Shown piece after piece: positions 6,257-7,830 of a stretch of DNA of 7,830 nt. The position numbers and the translations under genes were made by a program. Every line of letters begins with the position of its first letter. Within the stretch, counting starts at the first letter, position 1. The stretch covers positions 1 through 7,830 of the forward strand of contig JAHDOX010000153.1 in NCBI GenBank assembly GCA_018434645.1, in the 5' to 3' direction. Below the pieces are notes generated by a model. It had not been told where the DNA came from and did not search any database. It was given only the letters and a program-made list of their open reading frames with translations. Source of the DNA: Synergistales bacterium (GTDB taxonomy: Bacteria > Synergistota > Synergistia > Synergistales > Thermovirgaceae).

Positions 6257-7504
6257 ATGTCAAAAGCCTGGATGGAACATCCTTTCAGCAGCATAGACGA
6301 TGCAATAGAAGATATCAAAAAAGGGCGCATGGTCATCGTCGTTGACGACGAGGCCAGGGAGAACGAAGGCGACCTGGTTATAGCCGCCGAACTGGTGAGG
6401 CCTGAAGACATCAATTTCATGGCCACCTATGCAAGGGGACTTATTTGCGTGCCCATAACCGAAGAGCGGGCCTTGGAACTTGACCTCAAGCCCATGGTGC
6501 AGGAGAATACCGACCTGCACGGCACCGCCTTCACGATAAGCGTCGACGCAAGGGAGAAAACCACTACGGGCATTTCCGCCGCCGAAAGGGCGCTGACGGC
6601 TCGTCTTCTGGCTGATCCCGGTGCCGGGCCCGAATCTTTCAGAAGACCCGGTCACATGTTCCCCCTTGTCGCCAGAAAGGGAGGCGTACTGAAGCGTGCT
6701 GGTCACACCGAGGCAACCATCGACCTCACCAGGCTTGCCGGGCTTTATCCCGCGGGGATTTGCTGCGAGATCATGAACGACGACGGCAGCATGGCCCGTC
6801 TTCCGGACCTTTTGAAATTCGCGCAGCGTCACTCCCTGAAGATCGTTTCCATCGAGGACCTGATCCGTTACCGGAGCCGTTCGGAAAAACTTGTCGAGCG
6901 CGTGGCCACGGTGAAGCTTCCCACGGTATTAGGGAGTTTCATCGCCCATGCCTACAGGTCCAACTACGATTCTTCAAGTAACGACGTGTTGCACGTGGCC
7001 CTGGTTCGGGGCGAGCCCGAAAAAAGCGAAAGCGCCCTGGTCAGGGTACACTCGGAGTGTCTAACGGGAGACGTGTTCGGGTCCCTCAGATGCGATTGCG
7101 GGCCCCAGCTTCATGCGGCGATGCGCATGGTGGATGAAGCCGGCGAAGGGGTAATACTTTACATGCGTCAGGAAGGCAGGGGCATAGGATTGCTGGAAAA
7201 ACTAAAGGCCTACGAATTGCAGGAAAACGGACTGGACACGGTGGAGGCCAACGAGGCGCTGGGCTACGCGGCCGATTTGAGGGACTACGGGATGGGCGCA
7301 CAGATTCTGGCCGACCTGGGCCTCAAAAAGATCAGGCTTCTTACCAACAATCCAAAGAAGATAGTGGGCCTTGAAGGATACGGCCTGGAAGTGGTGGAAA
7401 GGATACCCCTTATAATCGAACCCAACGAGTTCAACAAGCGGTATCTCGCCGCCAAGGAAAAGAAACTTGGGCATATGCTGCACCTGAAGGATATCATAGG
7501 ATAG
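6257..7504 (+). CDS. ribBA: Bifunctional 3,4-dihydroxy-2-butanone 4-phosphate synthase / GTP cyclohydrolase II
   Basis: This 415-residue fusion makes both precursors of riboflavin: the four-carbon unit from ribulose 5-phosphate and the pyrimidine from GTP. The RibB half (about 8-205) has the metal- and substrate-binding acidic loop DDEARENEGDL (30-40), ARGLICVPI (59-67), TTGISAAERA (103-112), RPGHMFPL (130-137), GHTEATIDL (149-157) and EIMNDDGSMAR (171-181). The RibA half (about 212-405) has the zinc cysteines C268, C279 and C281 (SECLTGDVFGSLRCDCG), RQEGRGIGL (304-312), YELQ..GLDTVEAN and LLTNNPKK (361-368). All the expected active-site motifs of both halves are present, so both activities are predicted. 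GGAAGGAGA upstream leaves 7 nt from GGAG to the ATG. It follows ribE by 26 nt. Confidence 0.97.
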   Translation: MSKAWMEHPFSSIDDAIEDIKKGRMVIVVDDEARENEGDLVIAAELVRPEDINFMATYARGLICVPITEERALELDLKPMVQENTDLHGTAFTISVDAREKTTTGISAAERALTARLLADPGAGPESFRRPGHMFPLVARKGGVLKRAGHTEATIDLTRLAGLYPAGICCEIMNDDGSMARLPDLLKFAQRHSLKIVSIEDLIRYRSRSEKLVERVATVKLPTVLGSFIAHAYRSNYDSSSNDVLHVALVRGEPEKSESALVRVHSECLTGDVFGSLRCDCGPQLHAAMRMVDEAGEGVILYMRQEGRGIGLLEKLKAYELQENGLDTVEANEALGYAADLRDYGMGAQILADLGLKKIRLLTNNPKKIVGLEGYGLEVVERIPLIIEPNEFNKRYLAAKEKKLGHMLHLKDIIG

Positions 7505-7549
7505 GCACCTGGAACATTTACTCGAAGAACCATGAAAGAGGGGATGACA

Positions 7550-7830
7550 ATGCGCGTGTTTGAGGGAAAACTCGTAGGGGCCGGACTTAGGTTTGGTATA
7601 GTGGTTTCCCGTTTCAACGAACTCATTTCTTCCAGGCTTCTCGAAGGCGCCAAGGATTTTCTGTTGCGCCATGACGTCAGGCACCAGGATATAGACATAA
7701 TTTGGGTTCCGGGAGCGTGGGAACTGCCGCTGGCCGCGAAAGAATGCGCTCTCTCCGGAACCTTCGATGCGGTTATAGCCCTTGGAGCAGTGATTCGCGG
7801 CGAAACGCCCCATTTCGATTATGTGGCCGC
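7550..7830 (+). CDS. ribH: 6,7-dimethyl-8-ribityllumazine synthase, 3'-truncated by window edge
   Basis: Lumazine synthase condenses ribitylamino-uracil with dihydroxybutanone phosphate, joining the two branches supplied by RibD and RibBA. It usually assembles into large icosahedral or pentameric shells. The visible 93 residues include GIVVSRFNELI (16-26), VPGAWELPLA (at about 54-63) and ALGAVIRGETPHFDYV (at about 76-91), all hallmarks of the family. Full length is normally about 150-160 residues, so roughly 60 lie past the edge. The ATG at 7550 is chosen because GAGGGG (7538-7543) lies 6 nt upstream; in-frame ATGs at 7544 and 7532 have badly placed or weak SDs. The gap from ribBA is 45 nt and has no terminator-like hairpin, so the gene should share the rib transcript. 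Confidence 0.95.
   Translation, partial: MRVFEGKLVGAGLRFGIVVSRFNELISSRLLEGAKDFLLRHDVRHQDIDIIWVPGAWELPLAAKECALSGTFDAVIALGAVIRGETPHFDYVA

Noticed and set aside
1..7830. CRISPR arrays, insertion sequences, phage genes, defence or toxin-antitoxin systems
   Set aside because: Every long stretch is accounted for by housekeeping genes; no repeat arrays, transposase frames or mobile-element ends were seen.

Overview
The window reads as ordinary, densely packed bacterial chromosome. GC is moderately high, with frequent AGG (Arg) and ATA (Ile) codons, strong Shine-Dalgarno sites, and GTG and TTG as well as ATG starts. Gene content and codon use would suit Synergistota or a similar anaerobic lineage. 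That placement is inference at low confidence, because no taxonomic marker was compared.

Left part (1-2817): the 3' end of a membrane permease gene of the BMP/NupQ type (nucleoside or simple-sugar ABC importers) runs rightward. It meets a leftward pair, cysS (cysteinyl-tRNA synthetase) followed by gpt (xanthine/guanine phosphoribosyltransferase). The permease gene and gpt overlap tail to tail by 59 nt, so the last residues of Gpt are written antisense to the permease C-terminus. The permease may supply purines that Gpt converts to nucleotides.

Middle (2818-3014): a 197-nt divergent intergenic region drives cysS leftward and uvrC rightward. It contains weak promoter candidates for both directions, a 9-bp direct repeat, and a short inverted repeat. 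No riboswitch, T-box or RNA gene was recognised.

Right part (3015-7830): uvrC is followed, in overlap, by a complete riboflavin biosynthesis set in the Bacillus-like order ribD, ribE, ribBA, ribH. The last gene runs off the right edge. ribBA makes both branch precursors from GTP and ribulose 5-phosphate. RibD carries out the deamination and reduction steps, RibH builds the lumazine and RibE dismutates it to riboflavin. uvrC/ribD and ribD/ribE overlap, and the later gaps are 26 and 45 nt, so the five genes look co-transcribed. No FMN riboswitch is visible before ribD or before uvrC.

The most unusual item is UvrC. At 492 residues it keeps the GIY-YIG domain, cysteine cluster, UVR motif, RNase H-like catalytic residues and the HhH tail. 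It lacks about 120 residues normally found between the UVR motif and the second nuclease core. No novel multi-gene system was found.
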